A stretch of 64,000 bases of DNA from Viridibacterium sp047600765 (GCA_047600765.1 JASGKF010000001.1:1302001-1366000); one strand, 5' to 3'. Positions 53,012 through 62,052 are shown, counted from the stretch's first letter. Notes: a model not told the origin generated them from the letters alone. A program made the numbers and translations.

Positions 53012-53863
53012 ATGCGCGTCACCGTCGAATCCTTCATCCGCCAGATGAACAGCGTGCGACGCGTGACCGACTACATCGGCCAGCATCTCGACGAAGACTT
53101 CACGCTGGCGCGGCTCGCTGATGTCGCCTGCCTGTCGAACTCGCAGACCGATCGCCTCTACCAGCGCAAGGTCGGTGAATCGCCCTTCGTCACGCTGCGC
53201 CGCCTGCGTCTCAAGCGCGCCGTCGAGCAGATGCGCGGCAGCACGCAATCGCTGCAAGACATCGGCCTCGCCGCCGGTTACGGCTCGCAAGCCGCCTTCA
53301 CACACGCCTTCGTGCGCCAGTTCGGCTGCTCCCCCTCTATCGCCCGGCACCAACCCGAGCGCGCGCCCATCACACGCCCCGCCACACTGCGCCTCGTCAT
53401 CCTGGACGACCAGCCCATCCTGCGCATCCCGCACAGCGGCGTGCTGTCGCAGGCCTGGCCCGATGTGCATCGCATGATGGGTGAATTGTCGGTCGCGGGT
53501 GCCACGCGCTGGCGCACATGGCAGACACTGGATCTTGATCGTCCCTTCAATGCGACAGCAATCGACCGTGTCGACATGCAGTTTTTCGTACCCGCCAACG
53601 GCCAGCCACACGACGTACGCCACGTCGATCACATCGTCCTGCCCGGCGGCCTCTACGCCATGCTCGACTGCCTGGAGATCGAACGCCCGCGCTCGCTGCA
53701 GTTCCTGCTCGAACGCATCGAGCGCGAACTGGATTGTGGCTACACGGGTGGCCGCATCCTGCGTCGCGAAATCACCTGCAACGGCTACACGGCCCCGCAG
53801 GAAAGGCGCATCGCCCTCTACGTGCCGGTCTACGCACTGCATGAGCTGCGCCTGAAACGCTGA
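53012..53863 (+). CDS. AraC-family regulator with GyrI-like effector domain
   Basis: A 283-aa transcription factor. The N-terminal AraC-type DNA-binding domain has two helix-turn-helix motifs (FTLARLADVACLSNSQTDRLYQ and SLQDIGLAAGYGSQAAFTHAFVRQFG). A GyrI/SAM-like ligand domain follows (about 115-283). This Rob/MarA-like layout often senses drugs or other hydrophobic compounds. It lies directly between mltA and the second binding-protein gene, 62 bp before that gene's start, and may control it (inference). Confidence 0.85.
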   Translation: MRVTVESFIRQMNSVRRVTDYIGQHLDEDFTLARLADVACLSNSQTDRLYQRKVGESPFVTLRRLRLKRAVEQMRGSTQSLQDIGLAAGYGSQAAFTHAFVRQFGCSPSIARHQPERAPITRPATLRLVILDDQPILRIPHSGVLSQAWPDVHRMMGELSVAGATRWRTWQTLDLDRPFNATAIDRVDMQFFVPANGQPHDVRHVDHIVLPGGLYAMLDCLEIERPRSLQFLLERIERELDCGYTGGRILRREITCNGYTAPQERRIALYVPVYALHELRLKR

Positions 53864-53925
53864 TCGCAATCAAGTTGAACGCAACGCGCATCGCGACAAT
53901 GAGGTCTCATACCGGAGACCCGACG

Positions 53926-55836
53926 ATGCGCCTCAGCTTCCTCTTCCGTTTCTTCTTTGGCCTGCTGGCCTCCCTGCTGTCAACGCCACACGCTCTCGCG
54001 CAGGAAGTCCCTGCGCTGCAGGCGCAAGTCGACGCCAATCGCCTGCCACCCCTCGCACAGCGTCTGCCGGCCGCCCCTGAGGTCATCACGCCCCTGCACA
54101 GCGACGCGCGCTACGGCGGTACGCTGCACAGCGGCCTGCTCGCCGATGGCGACCAGAACGGCATCCTGCGCTTCGTCGCGCAAGGTCTGCTGCGCTGGGA
54201 TGCGAAGTTCGAACGCGTCATCCCCAGCATCGCCGAATCCTGGCAGGGCAATGCCAACGCCACCGCCTTCACCTTCCGCCTGCGCGCCGGCATGCGCTGG
54301 TCCGACGGTGCGCCCTTCACGGCGGACGACATCGTCTTCGCCATCAACGACGTGCTCGGCAACCGCGAGGTGTTCCGCACCCTGCCCGACCGCTACCAGG
54401 CGGGCGGCGAACGCATGCGCGCCGAGAAGATCGACGCGCAGACCGTGCGCATCCACTTCGCGGCCGGCGCACGCAGCTTCCCTGAAGAGCTCGCCGGCCC
54501 CTACGGCCATCACCCCGTGCTGTACCCCAGACACTACTGCGGCCAGTTCCACGCCAGCATCAATCCGCAGGCCGTCGAGCTCGCCGCGCAAGCGGGCGTC
54601 GCCAACTGGCAGACCCTGCTGCGCCAGCGCTGCAGCGATTACGAGATGCGTTGGTCGAATCCCGACAAACCCACGCTGGACCCCTGGATCATCACGCAGC
54701 CCTATGTCTTCCCGCCGAACAAGGACAAGACGGCGCCGGTCGTGCTGACACGCAACGCCTACTACTGGCAGGTCGACACCACAGGCCGCCAGCTGCCCTA
54801 CATCGACACGCTGCAGTTCGACATCCTCAGCAATCCGCAGGGCCTCATCGACGCTGCCGCAGCGGGCCGCTTCGACCTGCAGATACGCGGCATGACCGGC
54901 GTGCAGCCCACGCGCCAACTCACCCCGCTGGTCAGCAGCGGCAGCCACACCTGGCTGCGCCTGCCCGACGTCAACGCCTCCGCCATCGCGCTCTACCTCA
55001 ACCACAGCACGCCAGACTTCCCGTTGCGCGTGCGCTTCGCCAGCCGCCAGTTCAAGGCCGCCCTGTCGCAAGCCATCAACCGTCAGGCGATTGCCGACAA
55101 GCTCTTCGACGGCAAGGTGCAGCCCTGGCAAGTTGGCCCGCCCGAAGGCCACCGCCTCTACAACGCCACGCTGGCCCACCAGTTCAGCGCCTACGACCCA
55201 GCCAAAGCCAATCGCCTGCTAGACGACATCGGCGGCACTTACCGTGACGAAGCCGGCTACCGCCTGCTGCGCAACCAGCGTCTGCGCCTGCGCGCCCTCG
55301 TCACCACGCAGCCCGCCGTGATGGTCGAAGCGCTCAAACTCATCCAGGCCGACTGGGCTGCCATCGGTGTCGAGTTGCAGATCGACGCGGTAGAGCGCAC
55401 GCAGAACTTCGAGCGTGCTTACCGCAATGATTACGACATCAGCGTCGACGTCGCCTCCGGTGGCATCGACACTACGCAGAACCCGCGCGCCTACCTCGCC
55501 ATCCACCCCAGCGATTCGCGCCAGAGCCTGCCCTGGACGCGCTGGTACAACTCGCAAGGTCAGCAGGGTGAAGCGCCGTTGACGGCCATGCTGGCGCGCT
55601 ACGCGCTGTGGGATCGCTGGAAAGCCGCGCCCGACGAAGCCACTGCCGATGCACTGTTCCGCGACATCCTCGCCATCGCTGCCGACGAATTCGAAGTCAT
55701 CGGCACGGTCAGCGCGCCAGCCCAGACCGGGGTACGCAGCACGCGCCTGCGCGGCGTGCCAGACAGCATGCCCGGCGCCTGGGTCTGGCCCACACCCGGC
55801 CCTTCGCTGCCACAGCAGTACTACCTCCAGCCGTGA
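53926..55836 (+). CDS. Second extracellular solute-binding protein, family 5
   Basis: A 636-aa periplasmic protein, paralogue of the 49.5-51.5 kb gene. The signal peptide (about 1-25) ends PHALAQ. FRLRAGMRWSDGAPFTADDIVFAINDVLG, YYWQVDTTGRQLPYIDTLQF and FKAALSQAINRQAIADKLFDG follow the same pattern, as does the C-terminus PTPGPSLPQQYYLQP. No transporter membrane genes are near. The start at 53926 has GGAG 9 bp before it; an upstream in-frame ATG is not followed by a signal peptide. Confidence 0.88.
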   Translation: MRLSFLFRFFFGLLASLLSTPHALAQEVPALQAQVDANRLPPLAQRLPAAPEVITPLHSDARYGGTLHSGLLADGDQNGILRFVAQGLLRWDAKFERVIPSIAESWQGNANATAFTFRLRAGMRWSDGAPFTADDIVFAINDVLGNREVFRTLPDRYQAGGERMRAEKIDAQTVRIHFAAGARSFPEELAGPYGHHPVLYPRHYCGQFHASINPQAVELAAQAGVANWQTLLRQRCSDYEMRWSNPDKPTLDPWIITQPYVFPPNKDKTAPVVLTRNAYYWQVDTTGRQLPYIDTLQFDILSNPQGLIDAAAAGRFDLQIRGMTGVQPTRQLTPLVSSGSHTWLRLPDVNASAIALYLNHSTPDFPLRVRFASRQFKAALSQAINRQAIADKLFDGKVQPWQVGPPEGHRLYNATLAHQFSAYDPAKANRLLDDIGGTYRDEAGYRLLRNQRLRLRALVTTQPAVMVEALKLIQADWAAIGVELQIDAVERTQNFERAYRNDYDISVDVASGGIDTTQNPRAYLAIHPSDSRQSLPWTRWYNSQGQQGEAPLTAMLARYALWDRWKAAPDEATADALFRDILAIAADEFEVIGTVSAPAQTGVRSTRLRGVPDSMPGAWVWPTPGPSLPQQYYLQP

Positions 55837-55977
55837 AAAATCGACTTGAAAATCAGCCACTTGGCAGCTACCCTTACAATCACTTACACCTCGCGGTCGG
55901 CCGCTTTCTGGCTGCTTCGTTAATGGAAGGGCTGCCGCATTACGGGCAGCACCCCCAACACCGCAAGGAGTCCAGCC

Positions 55978-56361
55978 ATGAAGTCAGTCCGCAGCATTGT
56001 CATCGCCGCCCTTGGCGCTGCGAGTCTGTTTTCCAGCCTGCCGGGTCAGGCCCGCGAGAGCGTCAACATTTCCCTGCCGGGCGCCAGCATCCGCTTGCCC
56101 GCTCCCCCGCTTCTGCCAGGCGTGAGCGTGCGCCTGCCTGCACCGCCCCTGCCTGGCGTCGTCATCGTCGACGACCGTCGCGACGGTGGTTACCGTGATG
56201 GTGGCTACCGCCACGACGACTGGCGTCGCGAACGTGATCGCGACGACGATTGGCGCCGTGAGCGTGCCCGCGATGACTGGCGTCACGACCGTCGCCCGCC
56301 GCCCTACTACTACGGCCCGCCGCCGCGCCACCATCATCACCGTCACTACGATCGCTGGTAA
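55978..56361 (+). CDS. Secreted low-complexity Arg/Asp/His-rich protein
   Basis: A 127-aa protein with a signal peptide (about 1-25, ending GQA). The middle has two copies of a motif (SIRLPAPPLLPGV and SVRLPAPPLPGVV), then a charged repeat (RDGGYRDGGYR, WRRERDRDDD), and a tail rich in Tyr, Pro and His (PPYYYGPPP, RHHHHRHYDRW). No named family was recognised; such tails may bind metal or act as a polyelectrolyte. AAGGAG precedes the start. A terminator follows. Confidence 0.75.
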   Translation: MKSVRSIVIAALGAASLFSSLPGQARESVNISLPGASIRLPAPPLLPGVSVRLPAPPLPGVVIVDDRRDGGYRDGGYRHDDWRRERDRDDDWRRERARDDWRHDRRPPPYYYGPPPRHHHHRHYDRW

Positions 56362-56383
56362 TACCGCGGTCCGCGTGAAACAG

Positions 56384-56410
56384 AAGGCCGGCACATCGCC
56401 GGCCTTTTTC
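56384..56410 (+). terminator. Terminator after the Arg/His-rich protein gene
   Basis: AAGGCCGGC (56384-56392), loop ACATC, GCCGGCCTT (56398-56406), T3 following. Confidence 0.88.
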
Positions 56411-56536
56411 ATGCCCATCGCATTTCCGCGCGACGCTTCATAAAACTTTACCTTGGCGAAAAGCCCCCGCAAGCCAGGCGCCCCAGGATGCACTCCATGC
56501 CAATCCCGGCATGTGTCGAGATTCAAGGAGCCTGTC

Positions 56537-57091
56537 ATGAGCGAACAAACCAGCACGCCCGCCAACACCCCCGAAAACCCCGAGCAGAAAGGTCGCTGCG
56601 GCCCGTTCGGTCGCCACCATCACTGCTGCGCGCCCGCCAGCGGTGCCTATCGCTGGGTACGCCTGTTCGTCATCGCGGGCCTCATCGGTGCCGCCATCTT
56701 CGCCCACAGTGGCCACTGCAGCGAACGCCTGCTGTCGCGCGCCGCAGACCCCGCTGTCGTGCAGGCGCGTGCTGAACGCATGGCCGACCGTGTCGCGCGT
56801 CGTGTCGACGCCACCGATGCACAGCGCGCCGCCCTGCAACTCGGCTCGCGCGAACTGGCCAGCGAAGTGCAGCCCCTCATCGCCGCCCACCGCGCCGCAC
56901 GCGCCTCGCTTTACGCCGCGCTCAGCAGCGACAACATCGACGTAGTCCGCGTGGAACAGGCACGCAGCGAACTCGTGCAGCAACTCGATGCCAGCTCGCG
57001 GCACATCGCCGACAGCATCGTCACCGCCGGCCAGACCCTCAACCCGGCGCAACGCAAAGCCCTGCTCGAACGCTGGGCCGTGAGCCTGTGA
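56537..57091 (+). CDS. Membrane-anchored Spy/CpxP-like periplasmic metal-stress sensor
   Basis: A 184-aa protein. The N-terminal cytoplasmic tail carries a Cys/His cluster (RCGPFGRHHHCCAP), then one transmembrane helix (about 49-68). The helical periplasmic part contains two LTxxQ-like elements (DATDAQRAALQLG and LNPAQRKALLER), the signature of the CpxP/Spy/CnrX/ZraP group. Such proteins restrain a neighbouring sensor kinase or bind metal. A membrane anchor and a metal-binding tail are unusual for this group. Strong ribosome binding site (AAGGAG). It is the first gene of a four-gene cluster with the two-component pair. Confidence 0.78.
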   Translation: MSEQTSTPANTPENPEQKGRCGPFGRHHHCCAPASGAYRWVRLFVIAGLIGAAIFAHSGHCSERLLSRAADPAVVQARAERMADRVARRVDATDAQRAALQLGSRELASEVQPLIAAHRAARASLYAALSSDNIDVVRVEQARSELVQQLDASSRHIADSIVTAGQTLNPAQRKALLERWAVSL

Positions 57092-57309
57092 TGGGTGCGC
57101 CCGCCATGCTGATCTGCCCGCATTGCGGGCAGACACGTGTCCTGCACGCACCTGACGGACTGGCTGGCGGCCTGAGCCTCTATGTCGCCTGCCCGTCCTG
57201 CCCCGGCCATTACAGCGGCGTAAGCATGCAACCCACCGCCGCGCGTGGCACCATGCACGCGATCCGCATCAATGATGGAAGCAACAACACGTGGCTGAAC
57301 GCTTGCTGA
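57091..57309 (+). CDS. Small zinc-ribbon-like protein
   Basis: A 72-aa protein overlapping the previous gene's stop (TGATG) and the next gene's start by 19 bp. It carries two CxxC pairs (CPHC and CPSC, about 22 residues apart), a plausible zinc ribbon. Third codon positions are GC-rich as in real genes. The overlap with the regulator makes it a good candidate for a coupled small gene, but an annotation artefact is possible. Confidence 0.55.
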   Translation: MGAPAMLICPHCGQTRVLHAPDGLAGGLSLYVACPSCPGHYSGVSMQPTAARGTMHAIRINDGSNNTWLNAC

Positions 57310-57989
57310 TGATCGACGACGATGCCTCGCTGGCCACCATGGTCAGCGAGTACCTCGGCGCCCAGGGCCTGTTGCTGAGCGTAGCCGGCACGCTCGCCGA
57401 AGGCGAACGCCTGCTGCGCGACCAGGCCTTCGACGCACTGATCCTCGACGGCATGCTGCCCGACGGTGACGGCCTCGACCTGTGTCGCAAGCTGCGCGCC
57501 ACATCCGCACTGCCCATCCTCATGCTCACCGCACGCGGTGACGAAGTCGACCGCGTCGTCGGCCTCGAGATCGGCGCCGACGACTACCTCGCCAAACCCT
57601 TCAGCCCGCGTGAATTGCTGGCGCGCCTGCGTGCCCTGTTGCGTCGTTCGCAAGGCAGCGTGGCACGCACCGCCGACAGCCTGCGCTTCGGCCGGCTGGA
57701 GGTGGATGCCGCCGCCATGGTGGCGCGACTCGATGGCAGGGACCTCAGCCTCACCGCGCACCAGTTCGCCCTGTTGCTCGCACTCGCCCGCCACCCGGGC
57801 CGCGTGCTGTCGCGCGATGCGCTGCTGGAGCTCGCGCGCGGCGACGCACTGGAAGCCTTCGACCGCTCCATCGACGTGCACATCTCGCGCATCCGCGCTG
57901 CCGTCGAAGACGACCCGAAAACGCCGCGCCGCATCCTCACCATCCGCGGCGCCGGCTATGTCTTCACGCAGAAACAGGACGACATCTGA
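57291..57989 (+). CDS. OmpR/CpxR-type response regulator
   Basis: A 232-aa regulator, GTG start. Receiver domain: acidic pocket DDD at 9-11, phospho-acceptor D53 in LILDGMLPDGDG, and the conserved Lys in LAKPFSPRE. The winged-helix output domain (about 135-228) ends RRILTIRGAGYVFT. Its sequence is closest in style to CpxR/RstA-like envelope regulators. The stop overlaps the kinase ATG (TGATG). Confidence 0.92.
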   Translation: MAERLLMIDDDASLATMVSEYLGAQGLLLSVAGTLAEGERLLRDQAFDALILDGMLPDGDGLDLCRKLRATSALPILMLTARGDEVDRVVGLEIGADDYLAKPFSPRELLARLRALLRRSQGSVARTADSLRFGRLEVDAAAMVARLDGRDLSLTAHQFALLLALARHPGRVLSRDALLELARGDALEAFDRSIDVHISRIRAAVEDDPKTPRRILTIRGAGYVFTQKQDDI

Positions 57990-59320
57990 TGGGTCACTGG
58001 AAGCAGATGCGGCATCAGAAAAAGTGGGAGGCCTGGTGTGCCTCCCACCCCCACTTCGCCAATCCGGAACACTGGCGGCACCCGCGACGCTTCGTGCGGC
58101 ACCGCCTGTGGCGGCAGATCTATGTCAGCTTCATCGTCGTCGTGCTGCTCGTGGCCTGCTGCGGCGCCATGCTGTTCGCGACGTTCAAGGACAACGAGCA
58201 ATCGCGCTTCGAATCCCACATCGTACCCCTGCTCACGCGCCTGCTGCCCGCCGACGACACCGCCGCTACGCGGCAGCAGACCCTGCAGGACATCGCCGCC
58301 ACCATTCATGGCAGCGCAGCGCTCTACGCTGCGGATGGCAGACGCCTGAACACCACGGACGACAAGCTGCCCCTGCAGGTGGAAGAGGCACGCAACAAAC
58401 GCCAGCATTTCAACGACCTGCTGCCCCTGCCGGACGGGCGCCGCCTGCTGCTGCGCTGGGGCCCGCCACGCTCGGCCGCGCTCATCTGGGTGCTCTGCTT
58501 CGTGCTGCTCGTTGCCATCGGCACCTGGCCTGTCGCACGCCGTCTCACGCGCCGTCTCGAACGCCTGCAGGCGCAGGCCGATGCCTGGGGACGTGGCGAC
58601 CTCTCGGCGCGCATGAGCATCGACGGTTGCGACGAGATTTCCGAACTCGCACGCCGCTTCAACGAATCGGCCACGCGCATCGAAGCCCTCGTCACCAGCC
58701 AGCGCGCCATGCTCGCTGCGGCCTCACACGAACTGCGCTCGCCGCTGGCACGCATCCGCATGGCCATCGACCTGCTCGCCGAACAATCACCGCGTGCCGA
58801 CCTGCGCACGCAGATCGAGCACGACATCGCCGAGCTCGACCTGCTGATCGGCGACCTGCTGCTGGCCAGCCGCCTCGCCGACGACAAGCCTCAAATGGAG
58901 CGCCAGCCGCTGGACCTGCTGGTTCTCGCCGCCGAGGAGGCTGCGCGCAGCGCTGCCGAAGTCAGCGGTGAGTCCGTGCGCATCGAAGGCGACACGCGCC
59001 TGCTGCGTCACCTGATCCGCAACCTGCTCGAAAACGCGCGTCGGCATGCGCCGGGCAGTGCCGTCGAAGTGACGATACAGGTACAGGACAACGAAGCCGT
59101 GCTGCAGGTGCTGGACCGCGGCCCCGGTGTGCCCGAAGCCGAGCGCGAAAAAATCTTCGAACCCTTCTACCGACTCGCCGGCAGCCGCGAGAAGGGCGAA
59201 GGCTCGGGCTACGGTCTCGCCCTCGTGCGACGCATCGCACAGCTACACGGTGGCAATGTGCACTGCGCAGCACGCGAAGGCGGCGGCAGCATCTTCAGCC
59301 TGCACCTGCCGCTGCGCTGA
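57989..59320 (+). CDS. CpxA-like histidine kinase with His-rich cytoplasmic N-terminus
   Basis: A 443-aa membrane kinase. Residues 1-42 are cytoplasmic and unusually rich in His (7 of 40). Then come TM1 (about 43-66), a periplasmic domain (about 67-157), TM2 (about 158-178) and HAMP (about 179-232). The HisKA box is ASHELRSPLARIRMA with H247. The ATPase domain has NLLENARRHAP, DRGPGVP and SGYGLALVRRI. Cognate to the preceding regulator by overlap. The His-rich extension could bind a metal (inference). Confidence 0.9.
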   Translation: MGHWKQMRHQKKWEAWCASHPHFANPEHWRHPRRFVRHRLWRQIYVSFIVVVLLVACCGAMLFATFKDNEQSRFESHIVPLLTRLLPADDTAATRQQTLQDIAATIHGSAALYAADGRRLNTTDDKLPLQVEEARNKRQHFNDLLPLPDGRRLLLRWGPPRSAALIWVLCFVLLVAIGTWPVARRLTRRLERLQAQADAWGRGDLSARMSIDGCDEISELARRFNESATRIEALVTSQRAMLAAASHELRSPLARIRMAIDLLAEQSPRADLRTQIEHDIAELDLLIGDLLLASRLADDKPQMERQPLDLLVLAAEEAARSAAEVSGESVRIEGDTRLLRHLIRNLLENARRHAPGSAVEVTIQVQDNEAVLQVLDRGPGVPEAEREKIFEPFYRLAGSREKGEGSGYGLALVRRIAQLHGGNVHCAAREGGGSIFSLHLPLR

Positions 59321-59335
59321 CCCGCTTGCAAGGAC

Positions 59336-59890
59336 TCAGCGCGCGGCCACCGGCGGCAGCGGCTCCGGCACGCGGTTGTTGATCGCCGGAATCGTGCGCA
59401 GGTAGCTGTAGATCGCCGCGATGTCCTGATCGCTGAAGTGCTTGTACATCGGCTGCGGCATGGGCGGCAGGATGGGACGGCCCTTGCCCATGTGGCGGCC
59501 GCTGCGCAGGGTGTCGCGGAAATCGCGCAGCGTCCATTTGCCCAGACCCGTTTCGTTGTCAGGCGTGAGGTTGGCCGTGAAGCTGACGCCCCAGGGGCCA
59601 GCCCAGGCGGTGTTGGTGGCGAACATGGAGCCGATCCACGGCCCTTCCTGCAAGGCTGGCGCTGGCGGTACCGGCATGCCGGCCGGGTGGCCGGAGAGCA
59701 TGCGCGTCATGTCGGGTTCGGGGCCGTTCGGCCCCATCTTGAAGGGCGTGTGGCAGTCATTGCAGACCGCGACGGTGACGAGGTATTTGCCGCGTGCGAG
59801 CGTGGCCTTGCTGGCTTCGGCTGCATGGATGGTGGAACTCAGCGCAAGCAAGGCGCCGAGGCTGATGAAGCGGAGAGTGGAAGCGTTCAT
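59336..59890 (-). CDS. Secreted c-type cytochrome
   Basis: A 184-aa periplasmic monohaem-type protein with a signal peptide (about 1-23). The haem motif is C43-N-D-C46-H47. A likely axial Met lies in PPMPQPMYKHFSDQD, and YSYLRTIP is the last conserved helix. It overlaps the upstream diheme gene by 4 bp, so the pair is one operon. Convergent with the two-component cluster. Confidence 0.88.
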   Translation of the reverse strand: MNASTLRFISLGALLALSSTIHAAEASKATLARGKYLVTVAVCNDCHTPFKMGPNGPEPDMTRMLSGHPAGMPVPPAPALQEGPWIGSMFATNTAWAGPWGVSFTANLTPDNETGLGKWTLRDFRDTLRSGRHMGKGRPILPPMPQPMYKHFSDQDIAAIYSYLRTIPAINNRVPEPLPPVAAR

Positions 59891-60960
59891 GGCTGGAGGG
59901 TCTTTCGGGGTTCAAGGTGGTGAGAAATCCATTGGCTGACGAGGGCCAGGCCCTCGCGGTCGGGCACGCGCGTTCCCAGCGGCGGCATCTGCAGCTGCGG
60001 ATTGCGTGAGCCCATGCGCAGCACCAGGGTGCTGCGTGTTGCGTCGCCCGCCACCACGACTTGCATGGCAGCGAGGTGGCGGAAGCGGCCGGGCACGTCG
60101 CGCAGGCTTTGCCGCACGCGTTCGACGGCAGCCGGCCCGTTGCTGACGGATTGCGCCAGCACGATGTCCACGGGCACGGGCGAGCCGCCCGCGCGGCTGT
60201 CGCTGTGACAGTGCCCGCAGTTGCCGTGCAGGTAGCCCAGTGCGGCGCGCTCGACAGGCAAAGCGCTGGCAATGCGCGGTGGTGCTTCGAGCAAACTGGC
60301 CGGCAGGTTTCGCAACACGCCGCGCGCCTGCAGCGTGCGCAAATCGCTCGCCTCACTCGTCAGCACATCGGCATGCGGTGCAAGCGGATCGCGATCCGGC
60401 GACAGCTGCAACGCGCTGAAGCCCAGCACGGGGCTGGGTGCGGATTCGTGACAGGCACGGCAATCGCTGCGCGCAGGGATGTCGTAACGCCGCGTGCCAT
60501 CACCCGGCACCGGCTGCGCACCGAGCCCGGCCTCGGGCGCGAGGTCGGCATCACTGCCATCCTCACGCCACACATAGCTCGCAAAGCGCCAGCTGCCATC
60601 GCGCAGGCGTTCGATGTAGCGCGTCTCGACAGCGCGTTCGTAAGCGAACTCCTTCCACAGACGCGTGCCGACCGGGAACTGCCAGGCATCGGGCCGCGAA
60701 GCGTCAACCGTGCCGCCGCGCGGCAGCGACAGCCAGCGCCGCTTGCGCGTGCCGTCCGACCACAGCGGGTACTGTGGCGAGAAAGCGATGTGCGCGGGAT
60801 TCACGATCTGTGCACTACCCGGCAGGTAGAGCCCGGTCTCACTGAGCCGCTGCGGCAAGGGCTGCATGCGGCGCGCAGCCGCCTGCGCGGGCTGTGCGAG
60901 GAACAGCCCCAGCAGCGCGCAGGCGAGACAGCACACAAAGCGAACGCAGAAGAAGAACAT
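59887..60960 (-). CDS. Diheme c-type cytochrome, SO2930-like
   Basis: A 357-aa secreted protein. A signal peptide (about 1-28) precedes the haem motifs C167-R-A-C170-H and C248-G-H-C251-H. The Trp-rich first half (YPLWSDGTRKRRWLSLP, WQFPVGTRLWKEF) is typical of the SO2930/HNE_0200-like uncharacterised group. The electron-transfer partner is unknown, except for the co-encoded monohaem cytochrome. Confidence 0.82.
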   Translation of the reverse strand: MFFFCVRFVCCLACALLGLFLAQPAQAAARRMQPLPQRLSETGLYLPGSAQIVNPAHIAFSPQYPLWSDGTRKRRWLSLPRGGTVDASRPDAWQFPVGTRLWKEFAYERAVETRYIERLRDGSWRFASYVWREDGSDADLAPEAGLGAQPVPGDGTRRYDIPARSDCRACHESAPSPVLGFSALQLSPDRDPLAPHADVLTSEASDLRTLQARGVLRNLPASLLEAPPRIASALPVERAALGYLHGNCGHCHSDSRAGGSPVPVDIVLAQSVSNGPAAVERVRQSLRDVPGRFRHLAAMQVVVAGDATRSTLVLRMGSRNPQLQMPPLGTRVPDREGLALVSQWISHHLEPRKTLQP

Positions 60961-60977
60961 GACAGCCAGCCATGCAC

Positions 60978-61946
60978 TCAGTTGGCCGACGCCGTGCGCG
61001 CCGGAATCGGAATGCGCGCCGCATTGCGCGCGAGGAAGGTCGCGAAGTCCTGCAGACCCGGATGCAGCACACGCGTCGCCGCCACATCGCGCACAGCGCA
61101 GAAGCTCGCGTTGAAGTCGCGCTTGTAGGCAAACATGTTGGCGAGGTCGTCCGCACCGGGGAAGCCCAGCGCGGCGTAGCTCGCACGCGGCATCGACACA
61201 TGGCGCACGGGCTCGGGCAGCGCACGCGTCAGCGCTGCGGCCATCTGCTCGCCATTCAGGTGTTCGCCAGCTATGCCGACGATCTGGCCGATGGTGCTCT
61301 GGCCACGCGCAAAGATCGCCGCTGCGCAGGGGCCGATGTCGGCCGCCGCAATGCCGGGCAGCGGCGCATCGTCCATCGGCAGCACGAAGATCAGGCCGCC
61401 GTGCTCGTCGCGCTGCGGGCCGAGACCGAAGTGGATCAGGTTGTCCCAGAAGAACGAGGTGTAGAGCCGCGTCGTGGGCACGCCGGCATTGCGGAACAGC
61501 ACATCGGCCTCGCCCTTGCCGTCGAGGTGCGGCACCTTGTAGCGGCCCATCAGGGTCGGCAGGCGGTCGTCGTCGAGCGGCACCTTCACACGCGTGTCTT
61601 CCAGCGTGGACCAGATGAGATGCGCCACACCCGTGGCACGCGCTGCGGCGGCGATGTTGGCGGCCTGCGCCAGCTCACGCTCGGCCGAAAAGTATTCCCA
61701 GAAGTTGGTGACGGCGAACACGCCATGGCTGCCGACGAAAGCACGATCCAGCGAGGCGCGATCATCGAGATTGGCGCTGACCACTTCCGCCCCGGCAGCC
61801 GCCAGCTCGCGTGCGGCCGGGCTATCGGTGCGACGCGTCAGCGCGCGCACGGCAAAGCGTTGTTCGGGGTCGCGCAACAGCGCCTGCACGAGGCCGCCGC
61901 CTTGCGCGCCGGTGGCGCCGATGACGGTGATGAGGGGGCGTGACAT
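60978..61946 (-). CDS. NmrA-like NAD(P)-binding protein
   Basis: A 322-aa atypical SDR. The Rossmann GxxGxxG motif is VIGATGAQGGGL (about 8-19). The family typically binds NADP without a full catalytic Tyr-Lys dyad and can act as a redox sensor or regulator. VTNFWEYFSAERELAQAANIAAAA and HLIWSTLED resemble NmrA/HSCARG proteins. Transcribed on its own; divergent from the flavin-barrel genes. Upstream lies a LysR-like palindrome. Confidence 0.85.
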   Translation of the reverse strand: MSRPLITVIGATGAQGGGLVQALLRDPEQRFAVRALTRRTDSPAARELAAAGAEVVSANLDDRASLDRAFVGSHGVFAVTNFWEYFSAERELAQAANIAAAARATGVAHLIWSTLEDTRVKVPLDDDRLPTLMGRYKVPHLDGKGEADVLFRNAGVPTTRLYTSFFWDNLIHFGLGPQRDEHGGLIFVLPMDDAPLPGIAAADIGPCAAAIFARGQSTIGQIVGIAGEHLNGEQMAAALTRALPEPVRHVSMPRASYAALGFPGADDLANMFAYKRDFNASFCAVRDVAATRVLHPGLQDFATFLARNAARIPIPARTASAN

Positions 61947-62037
61947 CTCTTGTTCTCCTTGATCGTTGGGCTGGCCGATGCAGCGGCAGCGATGCGGAGA
62001 ATAGGAGTGACGCCGGAAGCGGGTTCGTAAGATTTGC

Positions 62038-62052
62038 TTAGCCGAACGCTAA
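62038..62052. promoter_or_regulatory. LysR-type (T-N11-A) palindrome
   Basis: TTAGC-CGAAC-GCTAA, a perfect 5-bp inverted repeat, includes TAGCCGAACGCTA which fits T-N11-A. It lies about 90 bp upstream of the NmrA-like start and about 135 bp before the flavin-barrel gene. No LysR gene is visible nearby, so this is tentative. Confidence 0.35.
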
